A stretch of DNA of 64,000 nucleotides from Lanius collurio (lineage: Eukaryota > Chordata > Aves > Passeriformes > Laniidae), in the NCBI GenBank assembly GCA_020086605.1, contig JACBWW010000017.1:13579245-13643244 (forward strand). The letters run 5' to 3'. Of this stretch, positions 1 to 14,149 are shown in pieces. The position numbers were made by a program, and so were the translations under genes. How positions within the stretch are numbered: position 1 is the first letter of the stretch; each line of letters begins with the position of its first letter. A model generated the notes under the pieces. It was not told the origin of the DNA. It was given only the letters and a program-made list of their open reading frames with translations, and did not search any database.

Positions 1-3000
1 ATCACAGTCACACTCAGAGTCTCCATATTCCTCCCAGGTTAACAGGCCTTGCTTCCACCTGCACTTTCAATTTATGCTTAAGTTATGTCAGAATCTCCCT
101 GTTAAGCTATGCAAGCTTGAAAATAGTTTCATAATACTTCTTCCAAAAACACTACAAAATTCTACCATTTCAAACTAAATGCATGTTCCTTTTGCTTCTC
201 TTGTACTGAAGCATTTCTTACAAGAATGTGTGTCTTTCACAAAACCTTATCTTCATGAACTTAATGCAAACTTTTCTACCCACACTCTTCCCATGTGCAG
301 CTCTTCTGCAGCACAACCTGAACTTTTGATACGGTTAAGTTGTTCTGGTTTTCCCTTTTCTCAGAGCTTTGTGAGTTTCTGGGGTGAAAATTTACAGCAA
401 GAAGAAACAGGATAGTGCAGAAGCAGGAGCAGGAAAGCACTCTCTCCTAACATCTACAAGCTGCCATTGGATTACAACTGTTTCTCCCCATGGTGCATAT
501 TATTATTCTTTTTTTCACTAGACCTCTGCAACAAATGTTTCATAGTAACATCACACTTCTGAAGTAGTACCAGGGTCTGAAACTACTTGAGGATACAGTG
601 CCTTCAATAGCAAAGTTTCAAAATTTACAACTTTACAAAAAGTATCATGATGGTACAAGACTTCTACTGCATTCATTTGAGATCCTTCACCATTTTAAAA
701 CAGCATCTCAGACTAGCACCCCACTGCTATTACACAGAGTACACCAATATGTACATGATATATTTTTGAAAATCATCTGTGATTAATACAGTAGCTGGCA
801 CAGCCTGTTTAGCCACCCACATTTCCAGTTATTTTTGATTCAGCATTCAGAAAATGGAACATATGGAAGAACACATCCTCCCAGAACATATATGGACCAA
901 CTCTCTGTGTTATATTTATTGAACTAATTGGGAATAATTGCAGTGTTGCTATCTTGGTGGAAGCAATCAAGACAAATATCAAGGGTGTAAGACTAGACTC
1001 TGCTTGTCAGCGTAACACATTCATCCACACTGGCAATGCTGTCTGGCTGAACCAAGCTACAGCCATAAATTAATAACAATATTACTGGTAATTGTGGACC
1101 ATCTGGCAGGTAAGTATATTTTGTTAATCTCCTTGTAACAATAGATATTTGTTTCCTGCCACAATTTTACAGTCCTTACAGACACAAAAGAGATATTTAA
1201 GGATTGCATGTCCATGCTAAACACACAGTTAAGAAAGAAGTAGTTGAATTATATGTAAAATAATTATTGAAGAACGATGTTATCAAGGATTTTCTGTCAG
1301 GTCAGAGGTTTGATTTAAGAGGCTTTAATGCCTGTCTGTATTTTCAGTACTACTGTTTGTTGGCATGCTGCTTGCCTTGAAATCTGTGCCAGAAATTGAT
1401 TTAAGCTTATTTTCCCAACCTACTAGCTATCTTGATAGTTTCAGTAGTTATAATATTTCATTGTAACAACATGTTGTAAAACCTATCTACAGAATATTTT
1501 TTTTGCATCTACCATTACATCATTAGAAAAATCAGAAGGAGAATGTTCTCCTTCTCCTAGTCAGTTTAAGCCAGAACAGTACAAAATAGTAGCCTGCCAG
1601 CATTTAAATGATGATAAACAACATCTTTGTCCTCTAAGTCTTCAAAAGCTTTTTTGGCACAGAGGTCATCACAGCTCAGCTAAACATGCAGTTTGCCTTC
1701 TAAGTTTGTACACTTATTTTTGAGCCCGTAAGCATTGTGAGCACTCAAAACTAAGGTTTAAGGCATGGTTCTCACACACTGAAGTGATCATCCCCACATC
1801 TAGACAGCTGCTCAGATTCTTGCTGTCATATTCATTCAGCCCTCCACACTGTCCTTCAAAAGTCCTCTTTACCACAAGACAGGGAGGTAAGAAAAACAAG
1901 TTCTCTACGACCCTCAGAAATCTACAAATGCCCACTCCTCTAGACAAATACACACTGTATTTAGCATAGCCAATGTTTTCAGGGTAGTGCCTTTTCTCTC
2001 ACTCTCATTCTTGAGGTTACCACTTCCAAGAATGGTAATTTTCAAATACTGCACACTACCTGGCATGTGAGGCTCCTCCAATGTACCATCAACTGAGCAT
2101 CCAAAAATAATCCTGGTGTCAAATTCACAAATGAGTTTCAGCTATAAGTCGTACTGACAAACAGCAGCTTCTGCAGGTTCAGCTTGCCTTTGAAAGTTAA
2201 GATTTAAGATTCTGCATCACTTAGACATTGTTAAAATTGTCACCATGCCTAACCAGCCAGATTCACAAAAGGCTACTGGGACATGACATACACAATTTTA
2301 ACCTGGTCACAGAGTTACCACTAATTCCTCACTAACAGGACAGGCATCTCCCTAATTCCTCAGCCATAGCATGGCTGCTGCTCTTCAGCACACATTTTCA
2401 AAGGAGAACCAGCTTTCACTAAAAATAAACTTAACTGAGGAGTAAGGTAAAGCAGTGTGGGCATACAAAATAGGATTCACCTGCAAAGAAAATCCCTCTA
2501 GGCCATTTGGAACAGTACTACAAGGGCAGAATACTTAAAGTTGAACCCTCTATTGTCTGAAGAATCATTTCATATTTAAATCCGCCTTGAGATTTATGGC
2601 ATGCAGTGCTGCCTCCCTGGGGATTTCCCTGCAGTTTAGTCAGAGTTTCTTAGATACTCCAAAGGGCAGAGATGGTTTGGGGTTTTTTTTGCTCAAGGAT
2701 GCTCAAGTTGCTGCTAGCATCTTCACTCTGTCACAAAACATCACCTTGTATAGGAATACCAGATGTCAGTGATGGTGGAGTACCCCTTACATTAGATTAC
2801 CTCCATGAAAAAAGGTCTTGGAGCCAAATTCAGGTTACTCTTTCTGAAATGTTTCCATTACCCTCCATGGGGTCAAAGAGGCAGGTAGAAAGAAAGGGTC
2901 CCAAGGAACAGAGCACAATAGAAGAAAATATGTCAGGAACACAAAGAGCTTTTGAAATAGAAGAATCCTACACAAGAGGGACGGTCTCAGCCTAACTATA

Positions 3001-6000
3001 CCAAATCCTGTAACCCTGAAGATTTATTTAAAGGTAACAAGGTAATTCTAAAACTCAAAAATAAGTGGAAGTCAATCGCAAAAAAAATCAAAAATGGAAA
3101 GGCATAAACCTGGACAAGGAGGAACATACAAATTACAAGAATGCAAGACAAAACCAAGACATTTTTAGAAACAGTATGTTAAAAGGACAGGCTCTACTAG
3201 TTAAAAACACTTCAAATATCTCAGAAAGTGAAAGGCTGAAGTAGAATCTCTAACACAATACACAACCAAGATATAAAAATTGCTCAGAGTAGAGACAGCT
3301 TTTGTCAAAAATTAGTTATTTTCATCATTTTTGAAAGAATCAATGAAACTAAAGTCAGCTTTCACATACAGGGCAGTTAACAAGCTGGACTTCACAACTC
3401 TCTTCTTGGTTTGGCAGATTCATGGATGACCACAAATGGATGGCCAGTGACAAAGTCTGCAAGTGAGAAAAACGCTTAATATAATCTACAGCTAAGCCTG
3501 GCTGACACAGAAAAGATGCAATATAACACTTCGGAAAATGTTCATTCAAGAATCTGGGATCTCCCAATGAATTCAGATTCCCAAAGTGAATTTAAAAACA
3601 AAAAAATACGGAACCCATAATATATGGATATCATGTAATATATAAATATATTATGGAATACAATGCCAAACTACATTGCAGAAGACAAATGTGTTAAAAC
3701 ATGGATTAGAATCATGAAGGTCAGTTTAATCTATACTTACTATCCAGTCATTCAGATAAAGTCTGAAAAACAATTTATTTTTATTGCTTATTATTGATAA
3801 ATTGGATATAATCAGGACAGGAGAACCTGGCATTTTTCCTTCAGCACCTGCCAGGAGCTGCTTTTGGAGCAAGGGCTATGGAAACCTTTCATTTGACCTA
3901 ACACAGCAATACATTTTTTCTTACCCTTAGGAACATTTCTATCTCAGCCCACATTCACAAATAGACAGAATAGATGAGAGTCCTGCAGCTGAATCTCAGA
4001 TAGTAAGAACTGCCACATGTCCACCTCCTTCAAAAGAGCTTTGATAACCTGCTGTGCTGGAAGTCAGGCCCAAGGGGGATGGAGGTGGAGAACAGAGGAG
4101 TTGGAAACAGAAGTTTGACCCAAAAAAGAACAGTTCCTTTTATTGCAACTTATCACGTGCTACATAATTGTGGACATGAATGCAGTATGTGTTTCAATCC
4201 TCTCATGGCCATATTTAACTTCTTTCTTCAAAGACCCACTTCTGTTCCTCCAGTACTGAAGAAAGTTGACTCATGGTTCTTAAAAGAAAAATCTCTATTT
4301 ATTGTTCCTTTCCTATGTTTCATCAACATCCAGTTTTCTATCCCTATCCATGACCTCATATGAAAAGTGCTGGCAAGGACATAATTGATTGCCTAGGGAA
4401 TACTTAAAACATCCTGGGGGTTTCCACAAACAGACAGTAAATCATTAGAAGCTTCTTTGTTTGAACTTCTTTTCAGGAAAACAAATTCAAGACTTTCAGA
4501 AATTCTAGGAAATAAATTATTCCTTTTCATTTTTGAAAGCTGTTCTAAATCCACCCACACCTTCAATCATGTTAAGGGCCAGGACATGTTATAAAAAATG
4601 TCAACTTCACCATTTCAAAATACTTCTCATATTATACAACGAGTGTCACATCACAATGGCACAAAAAATTAAAAAGTCTCCTTAAACAATTAAAATTAAT
4701 TTTCTCTTAGCTGGGTATTGAGACTAAAGAGAGATTGGAGGAAACTAAAAAAAAGGAGGCTAAAGGAAGAAATTAAACCATGCTTAAAAGAAAATAATTG
4801 GCCATTTTTAAAATTTCTTTTTTTTATATCTACATTTGTTTGGGTTTTTTTAACAAGCAATTTAACAGCTGTGAAATATTTAGCAGAATATGAAAGTATG
4901 TATAATCCCCAAGAAATTACTTTTTTGTCATAAATACTTCTATCTCCATAGTTTAATCTGCCTTTAGTAAGGTCTCCTTAACTAATAGTCCCCTCATAAT
5001 CCAACACTGGAGCGGCCCAAGCAATTGCTAACAGTACAGAGGAAATCACTACATTACACTGCCTTTTGGGAAGAAACAGCTCAATTTAGCTGTGCAGTAA
5101 AGACTATCTTTGCATCAAGGAATATCTTTCCAATAATTGAGAGAAGTAGCAAATTTCTGTAAGACAGAAAATATTAAGATGCAGCACAATCTGGCCAAAC
5201 TTCAGAGTGAAGTTACCTGTAAATGCTCCAGAACAAGACTCCATTCAAAATAAAATAAAATTTTAAAAAATAAAACAAAAACACCCACCTCCAACTTATT
5301 CAGCTTGCTGATTGAGTACCTTTCTGCCAAAACAAACATTATTCCACTGGAGTCTTCCTAAAAACCTTTAAAAAATATAGCAAATGCTGTGCTGGATTTG
5401 GTGGACAAACTTGCTGGAATGTGGTGGGAGGGGGGAAAGAAAGCCAATGCCCTGTATCCTGAAGCCAATCTGACCTCCACAATGAGAAATCATGTGAGAC
5501 CAATGACCCGTTCCCAAAACGTAGCTGTATTACAATACAACACTAAAGAAAATGAGAACAGCACACAAGGGAACATTTTGAACTGCAAAAGCAGCAACTC
5601 ATTCATCAGAGTTTGGGGATAATTGATGTCATTGCACAAGGCTGAAACAGTGCAGATGAATCTGACTAACCACCTTCAGGAAATACTAGAACAGGACTTG
5701 AGAAGAGGGACCATGGCCACAGAGAGCTCATGACACAGGCTAAAGAAAGCCAGTTTGTGTAGTCTAGTAAACAAAGGTGGAGAAGGGGCCACTGCCTATA
5801 AATAAGTCAGGGCAGTAAACACCAGCCAAGAGTGCCAAGTCAGATGGAAGACAGTTCTGGACCAGAAAAAATGCATGAGAACTGACTGTGAATTAATTCA
5901 GATCAGAAATCAGGAGAAGCTATCCAACCATTAGGTCTGGCATGCCAGTGAACTGAAGAGTCAAGAGGGAAACCCACCTACTTTAAGTTGAAGATTTGTC

Positions 6001-9000
6001 AGCTGATGACATTAAGTGGGCCTTTGACAGCAGAAGACTGACTCAGTGACCCAGGAGGACTTTTTTTTAACTTGTGTGTTCCTATCAGCTGACTATTTGG
6101 TCATCTTTCCTCTAGGTTAAGTGATCTTCCCCACTTGTCTCCTGGACGGCTAAAGCAATGAAGACCTCTCATTTCTTCTCTGGGGCCAAGAAAACATTTT
6201 AGAGAAGGAATTGTATTTTTAAGCTGCAGCTTCTCACATTTTTCCACCTTCTCAGTAGGGCTGCAGAGAAGACAGTTGGCTAATTACATGCCATAAAATA
6301 TGGTTCATCACGTGATAGGCAGTAGCAGAGAAGGGGCACAGAAGATGGGTGACAGATGCTACTGTACTCTACCCCCTGCAGCACTGAAGTAGTACAGTGA
6401 TTAGGCACATTAGGTGGTGAATTTCAGCTGCAAACAGCATCAGTTTAGACAGAAGGGATGGTTAACACCAAGTGAATACTTCTAGTCTCTGTGGATCCTC
6501 ATTTCTGAATGAGAGCCTCTTGTAAGCAGGCAGTAATGTTCTCTCTATGCACTTTGGGTGCAAAGACCAGCAAAAGCCGACAACAAAACACCAGTGAGCA
6601 CTGCTAAGAAGCTACAGACAGACAGCACTGCTGGCTTAGCATTGTACTAAGCTCATGTGGTCCCACTGGGCCTGAACAACTTCATCTCAGTATTCATCTA
6701 TAGTATTAGCAGGACAACAATGTTCTCTCCTTGGCCTTCACTCTGGGCAGTTAAGCAGTAATCTCTTAGGAAGGAGAGAGGTGAAACTGAAGACAGACAA
6801 ACTGCTTGCAGGAGCCCCCTGGCCTGTAACACATCCTCAGGCCAAAAACACTGTAACTGTTCCCAGTGTTAAGAACAAAGCTTGCTGCTTTTGGCTGCAC
6901 TTTCAGAATGTCATTGACAACAGCACTGCAGTAGTAGCATGCACTGAACATAGCCAGTAGTAGTCACCAGTATGGCCTCCATTAAACTCTTTCCATTGCT
7001 ATGCCACGTGAACAAACATCTGTTACTGCCACAGAAGAGACACCAAGAAGGAGAAATGGCTTTTCCTTCTGTAATCTGAAAGAACTCTCTTTCATGAATA
7101 TAGCATGTTCCCAAATGTATCTCACCCTATTGTACCATGCCTTAGACCTAATGTGAGCAAAGAACGTACACAAACAGAATAATATTAAAGGGGCATACAC
7201 TAAAACACCATTAAGGGCATCATGCCAGACTATTAAATGGGAGGAGCATGCACACTGATGGTTGAAAGATACATTTTTGGGAGAACCAACCTAGCTGTCC
7301 CAAAAGGTGGAGGTTAGTTAACACTGTTTTATCATATGAGCCTTAAATAAGGATTAAAAGTCAAAATATTGTGTCACTCAAAGACTGATGGTGAGGGGAA
7401 GTAAAGCTTACTTCAAGAGGCATCTTGTAGTAATTCACACTAATTTTCCAGTAACCACATAAGATTTTGCAGTTTTCTATAATGTACTCATACATTAAAC
7501 CATTTTTTCTCTTAAAAAATCACATTGAGGCTGTGTACCTATTAAGTATTGAAAACATTGTGTAGATAGAGACAAACTACAAGTCTCAGAAGAAGCATAT
7601 TTTGTGTATACTATTTTCTGTGTAGTTGAGAAATTACTTTCTCAATATCCCAAATGATAAGCTTACATTAAAGCCCATCTTTCAGCTAGCATACTTCAAA
7701 TCAGGAACACAGGAACTACCTTTAGCCTTGCCAGAATGTGTACGCATGCATTTATAATTTTATTTCTTCCACTTACTTCCTTAATAGTTTGGCAAAAAAC
7801 ATAACCCATTTTTTAGAAATTCTTACACACTCATCTCTTTTGATACAACAAAGCTTTGTTAGTTTTGTCTTAATTGTTCAGTACAGCAGCAAAACACTTT
7901 GAACTTGCACAGCATACTCCATCTCAAGATCTTATAAATAAGAAGTGGTTCTCCAAGCTTAGATGACCTCAGTGAACGCCATTTGAAGTATCAGGGTTAT
8001 AAGAGGTTATTCTATTTTTTAACAGAAGTGACCCCCACATGGCAAACAGAGGCTGGGAAGATGAGGCAGGGAAGGCACTGCTCTCTACCGCATCCAGGAG
8101 GACATCTACTGGTTGCCTTGGTTGGCCAGGGTTACTCCAAAACAGAACTGGTGTGCTCTGCACACCAAAGCCACCACAGCAGAAACCAACACCACTAAGA
8201 TGCTTCCTGGCATCATAGCATCTTGGCACAGAGATGGGACTGAAGCTTTAGACTCTTGCTTAAAACATGGGTTTATTTCATCTTCAATTAAGTGAAGATT
8301 AAAGCTTCTTTGAGCTAAGCTTTATATCAAAATTTATATGCTCAGCTGGTTTGTGGCTGCCACCACACCTCCAGTCTAGTAGTCCTGCAAAACTCTACCC
8401 CCAACAAGAGACTATCAGCCTACACTAACTTTTATCCACATCCTGAAGTTCATCAAGTGGTGAACACTGCATTTCAATGATCTCTGACAAGCTTCCTGAC
8501 TTCTCTGGACTCCCCAGGGTCCAGAAGAGCTCTACAGTAGACCTATTCCTGGGTTTTAGTCTCAAGAGGAATTCAGCAACAAACAGCCTACAGATGAGCT
8601 CATTTTACCTTAACCCTATCATTCCTGTCAGTGTGAAAATTTCAGGACAAAAAGTAATTCAACAGAGAAATAAGCAGCCATTATCCATTCAACAGATTTT
8701 GGGCTTTTTCAAGGATTAATGACTCCACTCATATCTCTGATCTCACTGGATTTCAAACTAAACCAAGAGAAACAGCTTTTGCATACAGTATTGCCTTGCC
8801 ACCTAGGTGTGGCAAAATCTCTTCTCTGTCTACTATGTTCTTATCTATCTGTACCTATTACTAATTCATAGCACAAAAGAAATCCTGTGTTCCTCTCTCA
8901 CCCTGAGAAATGCCAGCTTCTTCTGGGCAGTGGGCATTCCCCACTGGGCAGAGCTACCTGTGAACCCTTTGCAGAAGTGCTGGGGAAAATCTGACATCTC

Positions 9001-9797
9001 TTACTCTACAGGTCGCTCTCATTCTTAAAGCAAATCTCTCTTTGCTGTCAAAATACAAAGACACAAGAAAGTCTTTTTCTAGCCTCCTCTCAGCTCAGTG
9101 GCAAAGTATATAAAGCAACAAAAAGTTCATAAAGCAATAAAAAATAAGCAAATCTTTACATATGCCAGGTATCAAATACAAAGCTGGTGGTGTCCTAAAG
9201 AAAGCTTTCCTACTGCTGGTTCAGGTTATAGCCACATGCACTATGACAGAACTGCAGTCACCAACACCTATTTACCTTACAAGTGTACTGACCGCTGACC
9301 ATGTTCGAGCACCCCACAGTGGATGTGCTCTGGAGACCAGAAACAGCAGTTTACCAGCGCAACAATGTTATTTCCCAGCTGGTTAAAAGCATAGCTTGGG
9401 TCAAGCTAGGTTTATTACGCAGTAAAATAATAACGCCCCGGTGAACATTTTCCTCTTGCAGACAAACTTCAGTTAGGAACTGCTGCTCTCCTCTCCCCAC
9501 CACAAGCACACCAGGAACGTAACCCACATGCACGCCTGCTCCAGTAGGAGCAGGTAAAGCAAACGCTGTCTTACAGAGACGACAGCGATTCTTTTACTGA
9601 GCAACAGTTCCCCAAGGCACACGAAGGTACAGCTCAACAGGAAGGCCTGAGGTTGCTCTGCGCTGTGACTGAGCAGCCCGTGCGGCAGGGGTTGATGAGG
9701 TCACCCGGAGACCCAAAATGCCCTTCCCTAGGAGAGGAGCAGAACCAAACTACCCCCTCCCCTTCTCGACAGAAAGCAAGCAGAACACTCCTCCTAC
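1..9797 (-). other. GPR158: GPR158 intron 1 (5' portion)
   Basis: This is non-coding sequence directly downstream, on the minus strand, of the exon 1 donor site. Neither strand shows a further GPR158 exon (for example the next one, with the EGF-like cysteines), so the whole stretch is read as the start of a long first intron, as in mammals. It is mostly AT-rich, with scattered A/T runs such as an A-rich patch near 5245-5280 and an AT-rich palindromic patch near 3610-3660. No CR1 or LTR copy was recognised here, whereas the other side of the gene has many. Confidence 0.8.
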
Positions 9798-9800
9798 CTG
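9792..9800 (-). other. GPR158: GPR158 exon 1 splice donor (CAG/GTAGGA)
   Basis: On the minus strand the exon bases CAG at 9800-9798 are followed by GTAGGA at 9797-9792, a good match to the vertebrate 5' splice site. The break falls exactly where the family alignment requires the next exon to supply the last base of an Arg codon, giving a phase 2 intron. Confidence 0.85.
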
Positions 9801-10329
9801 AACTCGGGCAGGAGGTTTGGCCGCAGCCCATAGAAAGCTGCCGAGAGAGTCACTAGCCAGCCGGGTTTGTAATTCCCATTCTCACACTCCAGATATGGTG
9901 AGGACCACCTGATGTGGTTCTTATCAGCAGTGAAGCTCTCCCGCCTCTTCCAACTGTTTTCCAAAGTTTTAGGGCCCGTGTTTAAGACCTTCCTGTGCAG
10001 ATGTGGCCTCCACTTGCGCTTCAAGCCGTGGAACCACTCTGTTTCCACGGAGGCGTTGGCCAGGCGATGAGCCGAGGAGGACAAATCCTGCAGGAGGACC
10101 TGGCTCTCGTGCCTGCTGGCCTGGAGGAACACCTGGGGAGTGGAGGAGAAAGGCTCCGTACTGAAAGTGATAGCGGCCCTGGAGATGTTGGGGTCCTCCT
10201 CCAGCAGGCTCCTGATTAAGGCGCGGTACCACTCCAGGTCCTCCTGCAGGTTCTGCTCCCGCGACTTATTGCTCTGGAGGATCATGTTGAGTAAGTTGGT
10301 GGCGTGGGTGAGGGTGCCCAGGACTCCGT
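9798..10329 (-). CDS. GPR158: GPR158 exon 1, 3' part (orphan class C GPCR / metabotropic glycine receptor ectodomain)
   Basis: GPR158 is a class C seven-transmembrane receptor of neurons. It recruits RGS7-Gbeta5 and has been reported as a metabotropic glycine receptor. The frame reads continuously from the assembly gap and carries recognisable family segments: THATNLLNMILQSNKSREQN, then ISRAAITFST, LLQDLSSSAHRLANAS, ETEWFHGL.RKWRPHLHR, and finally YLECENGNYKPGWLVTLSAA.YGL.PNLLPEF. These belong to the extracellular Cache-like ligand-binding region that precedes the EGF-like linker. Two N-glycosylation sequons are visible (NKS and NAS). The exon ends in a CAG/GTAGGA donor that splits the final Arg codon after its second base. 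In the raw frame the next codon is a stop, as expected for intron read-through. The signal peptide, start codon and first part of the protein lie in or beyond the gap. The ISRAAITF stretch, which I recall as near the glycine-binding site in mammals, is intact. Confidence 0.95.
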
Positions 10330-10720
10330 NNNNNNNNNNNNNNNNNNNNNNNNNNNNNNNNNNNNNNNNNNNNNNNNNNNNNNNNNNNNNNNNNNNNNNN
10401 NNNNNNNNNNNNNNNNNNNNNNNNNNNNNNNNNNNNNNNNNNNNNNNNNNNNNNNNNNNNNNNNNNNNNNNNNNNNNNNNNNNNNNNNNNNNNNNNNNNN
10501 NNNNNNNNNNNNNNNNNNNNNNNNNNNNNNNNNNNNNNNNNNNNNNNNNNNNNNNNNNNNNNNNNNNNNNNNNNNNNNNNNNNNNNNNNNNNNNNNNNNN
10601 NNNNNNNNNNNNNNNNNNNNNNNNNNNNNNNNNNNNNNNNNNNNNNNNNNNNNNNNNNNNNNNNNNNNNNNNNNNNNNNNNNNNNNNNNNNNNNNNNNNN
10701 NNNNNNNNNNNNNNNNNNNN
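10330..10720. other. Assembly gap (391 N) over the 5' end of GPR158 exon 1
   Basis: There are 391 consecutive N. On its left the sequence is GC-rich exon 1 coding DNA; on its right it is AT-rich and shows no coding or CpG signal. The GPR158 start codon, signal peptide, 5' UTR and core promoter should lie here. GC-rich first exons are a typical dropout in bird assemblies, so the true length may differ from 391. Confidence 0.95.
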
Positions 10721-13700
10721 AGCTTAATCTTATTTTAGAATTATTTGAAACAACACTTAATGCAGTAGTCACTCAAACACAGCTAAGTGTAAATTACATT
10801 TGCAGTCCATATATCCTAGTGATGTTATGCACTTTGCCTATAGACACCTTTAATAATTATAATAGCACATGTTGGTTAAGGAAAGTTATAAATCCTTTTG
10901 TCTCTTGCTGCATGCAGTTGAAGAGGATATTCAACATCTAAGAATAATTTACTTGTACTGAAATTTCCCTCAGGTGAAGAGCTTGTGAGATTATTTAGAA
11001 ACTGCTTATACTACCAGCTCAGAAGCTGGTATTTACAGTTTAGCACAGCACAAGAAGTCTGTATTCCCAAATCTGCTCTGAGAAAATACCTAAGGATGCA
11101 TCGTTTTCTATGGATAAGAGACAACTAGGGCTTTTGACAACAGCAGCTTGCAGGGCTGAGCTAAACTAACGTGGGATCTGTTACATGGAGAGATATCACT
11201 GGCAACATAAATAAATACATTTTTTTAATGGTGTGCCTGGGCTGATTCTCTTTATTGACAGACAAGGGCTGCTCTAAAGAAAAGGTTAGTTCCCTGTTGG
11301 AAATTCATTTCCCCTACTCTAGCCTGACTTTTAATTCCTATCTGAATTGCACTAGGCCTGCTTAATGGCCACATTCACACATTCTCAGAATAATCAAATA
11401 TCCCCTTCATATACTTGCATGGTAAATCCCTTGTACTTCCTGATCACCTCATAGTCCTTCTACATACCCTCCTCCAGTAGCACCCACCACTCCCCCAGCC
11501 CCTTGTCCTTCAATAATACCCCAGAAATTGTAGTTCTCAACACAAAGGCTTTCCTGGAGAAAAGACCCAAATGGGTTAGTGCACACCTCCAGCTGCTGGA
11601 AGTCTCCCTAAATCTCAAGCATTAGAAGTCTCTCTTTTTCCCGTCTTATTGGTCTGCTCTGTGTGTTTTGTCTCTTTGATACCATTTTTGAGCCAGAGGG
11701 AGAGGATGAGGGGTTTAATAAGACTTTCTCATTGAGGGTACCAGGGTCATGGTTGAGTCTTGTACAGGTGTATCACAGAGGGTTCAAAGAGGCTTTCTTT
11801 ATCCTGTAGGGCTTCTTTCTGCAGTCAGTTCAGAGTTGATCCCAAACAGCTACTGTGTACAGCCAGGTCCAAAATGAGACACAAATAGATTTTAAGCCAT
11901 TGCAAATGTGCATCTTCTCACGGCTTTGTAAACACTGAGCTGTAGGACCCAAAGCCTACCATTCATGGCCCAGATCCAGGGAATTGGCAATATGGAAATA
12001 TAGTATCCTCCTAGGATAAGGAGATCTACCAAAAAATTTATTTACACTAGTTTACTAAGGACTGGAAGAGGTGTAGAAACCTTTGATCATTGTATTTTTA
12101 TTTTAATGATAAAATGCATTAGTCTTTATGGACTGTTATTTGTAATCAATTGAGTGTGTCAGAAATCTCTTCAGCTGTGACCAACACAATGTGAAAACAG
12201 ACTGGGAGTCCCCTGTGACACAACATTACTGTGACTGAATAATGTTTCCTACGCTTCTGCCTCAGTGGTGCTGCATCAAGCCATCCACTGATGAGGAATC
12301 AGGAGGCACCTGACCACTGCCCTGAATATTTCTGAATTTTGTTACAACTATTGCAATTGCTTCATGCAATGTACTCGTACGTGAAGCATCCCAATTCACC
12401 GTAACAGGATAGAAGTCAGCTCTACGTGAATCTAATTACAGCATAGAAAGAACAGTAGTGCAAAGGGTTAGCTGTTATTAACAGACTAGAGTAAGTGTAA
12501 CCTACTTTCTTCAAATATGGCCTATGCAAAAAGACCCAAGTTTATCCGAACTATTTGAAAGCTAAAAGCATCACAATTACTGCGTTGTTAAACCAGTCGC
12601 AAGCAAGGAAAGACTGTTGTAGCTGTGAAATATATTTCAAGACTCATTTATTAGTATTTGTCCTGAACTATTTAGGAGATATACAGAGTATACCCACAAG
12701 AGTAAGTGCCAAAATTTGTAAAATTATGTGTTGTATGTCTCTCACAAAACAGAGACAAAATCACTGCTTATAGTATTTAAAAACACGTGAAAAATAAGTG
12801 CTTTAAAAGTGCTCTTAGCTTGAGTACTTAAACAAATAATGTTCCAAGACCAGTATTTTCTGTCTGTTTGCCACTGACTTCTGATCCCTTTAATTCATTT
12901 CAGGTAAGTTTGACAGCAGTCTACAAGCTTCTACAAATGCCATGAAACTCACAGCTGGATCAAAGAAAGCAACTCATGTTCGTTTTCACCCTGAGGGAAA
13001 AGCTTCAGAGCGAATTCAACAGTTAGATGGTCTCTTTGGTCTTTTATTTGGCCACTCATGTTGGCCAATAAGCATAAATATACCCCCAAAACAGCTAGCA
13101 TATATGGGGCAGCCCCCCTATGCAACAGGAAGGGAGCAGCCAAGAGGGCTGATGGGGTGGAACTCAAAAAGACAAGGGGGAGTTGCAGGTACTGTTGACA
13201 GCGGGCACAGTGCTGTGAGACTTTAAGAAACAATGCAGAGTCCATGGGGACTGGGAGAAATGCTGATGTTACAGCAGAGGGTGGGAGAAAGAGTGAACAC
13301 AAATCCACTGGAAACCAGGCTTTGTCAGTTCTCCTGTTTCCTCTCACAAATGAATAAAAACCATCAGCTAATTTCAGAGGGCAAATAGTCAAAATGCAGA
13401 GTACTAAAGTTCTTACTTGGAAGTGGATGAAAGAAGCAGCAGGAGCTTACCTGTCAGTTAATGTTCACTGGTAGTGAGAAATGCCAACCCACTGGATATT
13501 TTCTTAGGAACATTGGGACAGAAGGAATCTGACAGAGATTCTCTAGTAGAGCACTCCAGCACTGCAGCAGGACTACGTACAGCACGACTGTCTCCGGCAG
13601 GGGCTTGTCTGCCTGCTCTCAGAGGCTTTCAGTCAGGTAGACCCCACAGCCACCCTACATACCTTCTTCCAAATTTCATAACCTTAGCATCAGGTGTGGG

Positions 13701-14149
13701 GACCCCATAATATACTCAAATTCTTCTTTACTTTCTTTGTTTCTTTGCCTTCTTCTCAGAGCACAATCACCATAAACTAGTATCTGTCTGCAAAAGACCA
13801 CTTTGACTTACTCCTTTTTTCTTTACCTGGACTAAATTAATCCAATTTCTTAATAGTCTTCGCTTTGCTTTCCAAAACTGTTGTTGGCCCTTCTATTTTC
13901 TTCTTGACTATCCATTCTGTTAGCCTGTTTCTCTAGGTGTCCCAGACAAGGCCTCCCATTATGAATCTTCTCCAGGACGTGTAAAATTCTCTGTTAATAC
14001 ACCCACATTGAGGTCTGACTGCTCTTTCACCTTCATCACGGTATTGACCAGTACTCAAATCTGTAATGCTTAGTAATCCTCATAACCTTTCAAAACATAT
14101 TGCTTCCCAGTTATCAATAATTCATTTTTATTTGAGGATTTGAGCTCGT
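10721..14149. other. GPR158 upstream flank, no gene seen
   Basis: This is AT-rich intergenic sequence. Small frames at 12555-12773 and 12942-13392 show no domain, no codon-usage signal and no splice context, so I regard them as chance frames. No repeat was recognised with confidence. Confidence 0.6.

Noticed and set aside
10140..10772. Long frames spanning the gap on both strands
   Set aside because: They are artefacts of translating N as open codons. Only the minus-strand GPR158 frame next to the gap is real.
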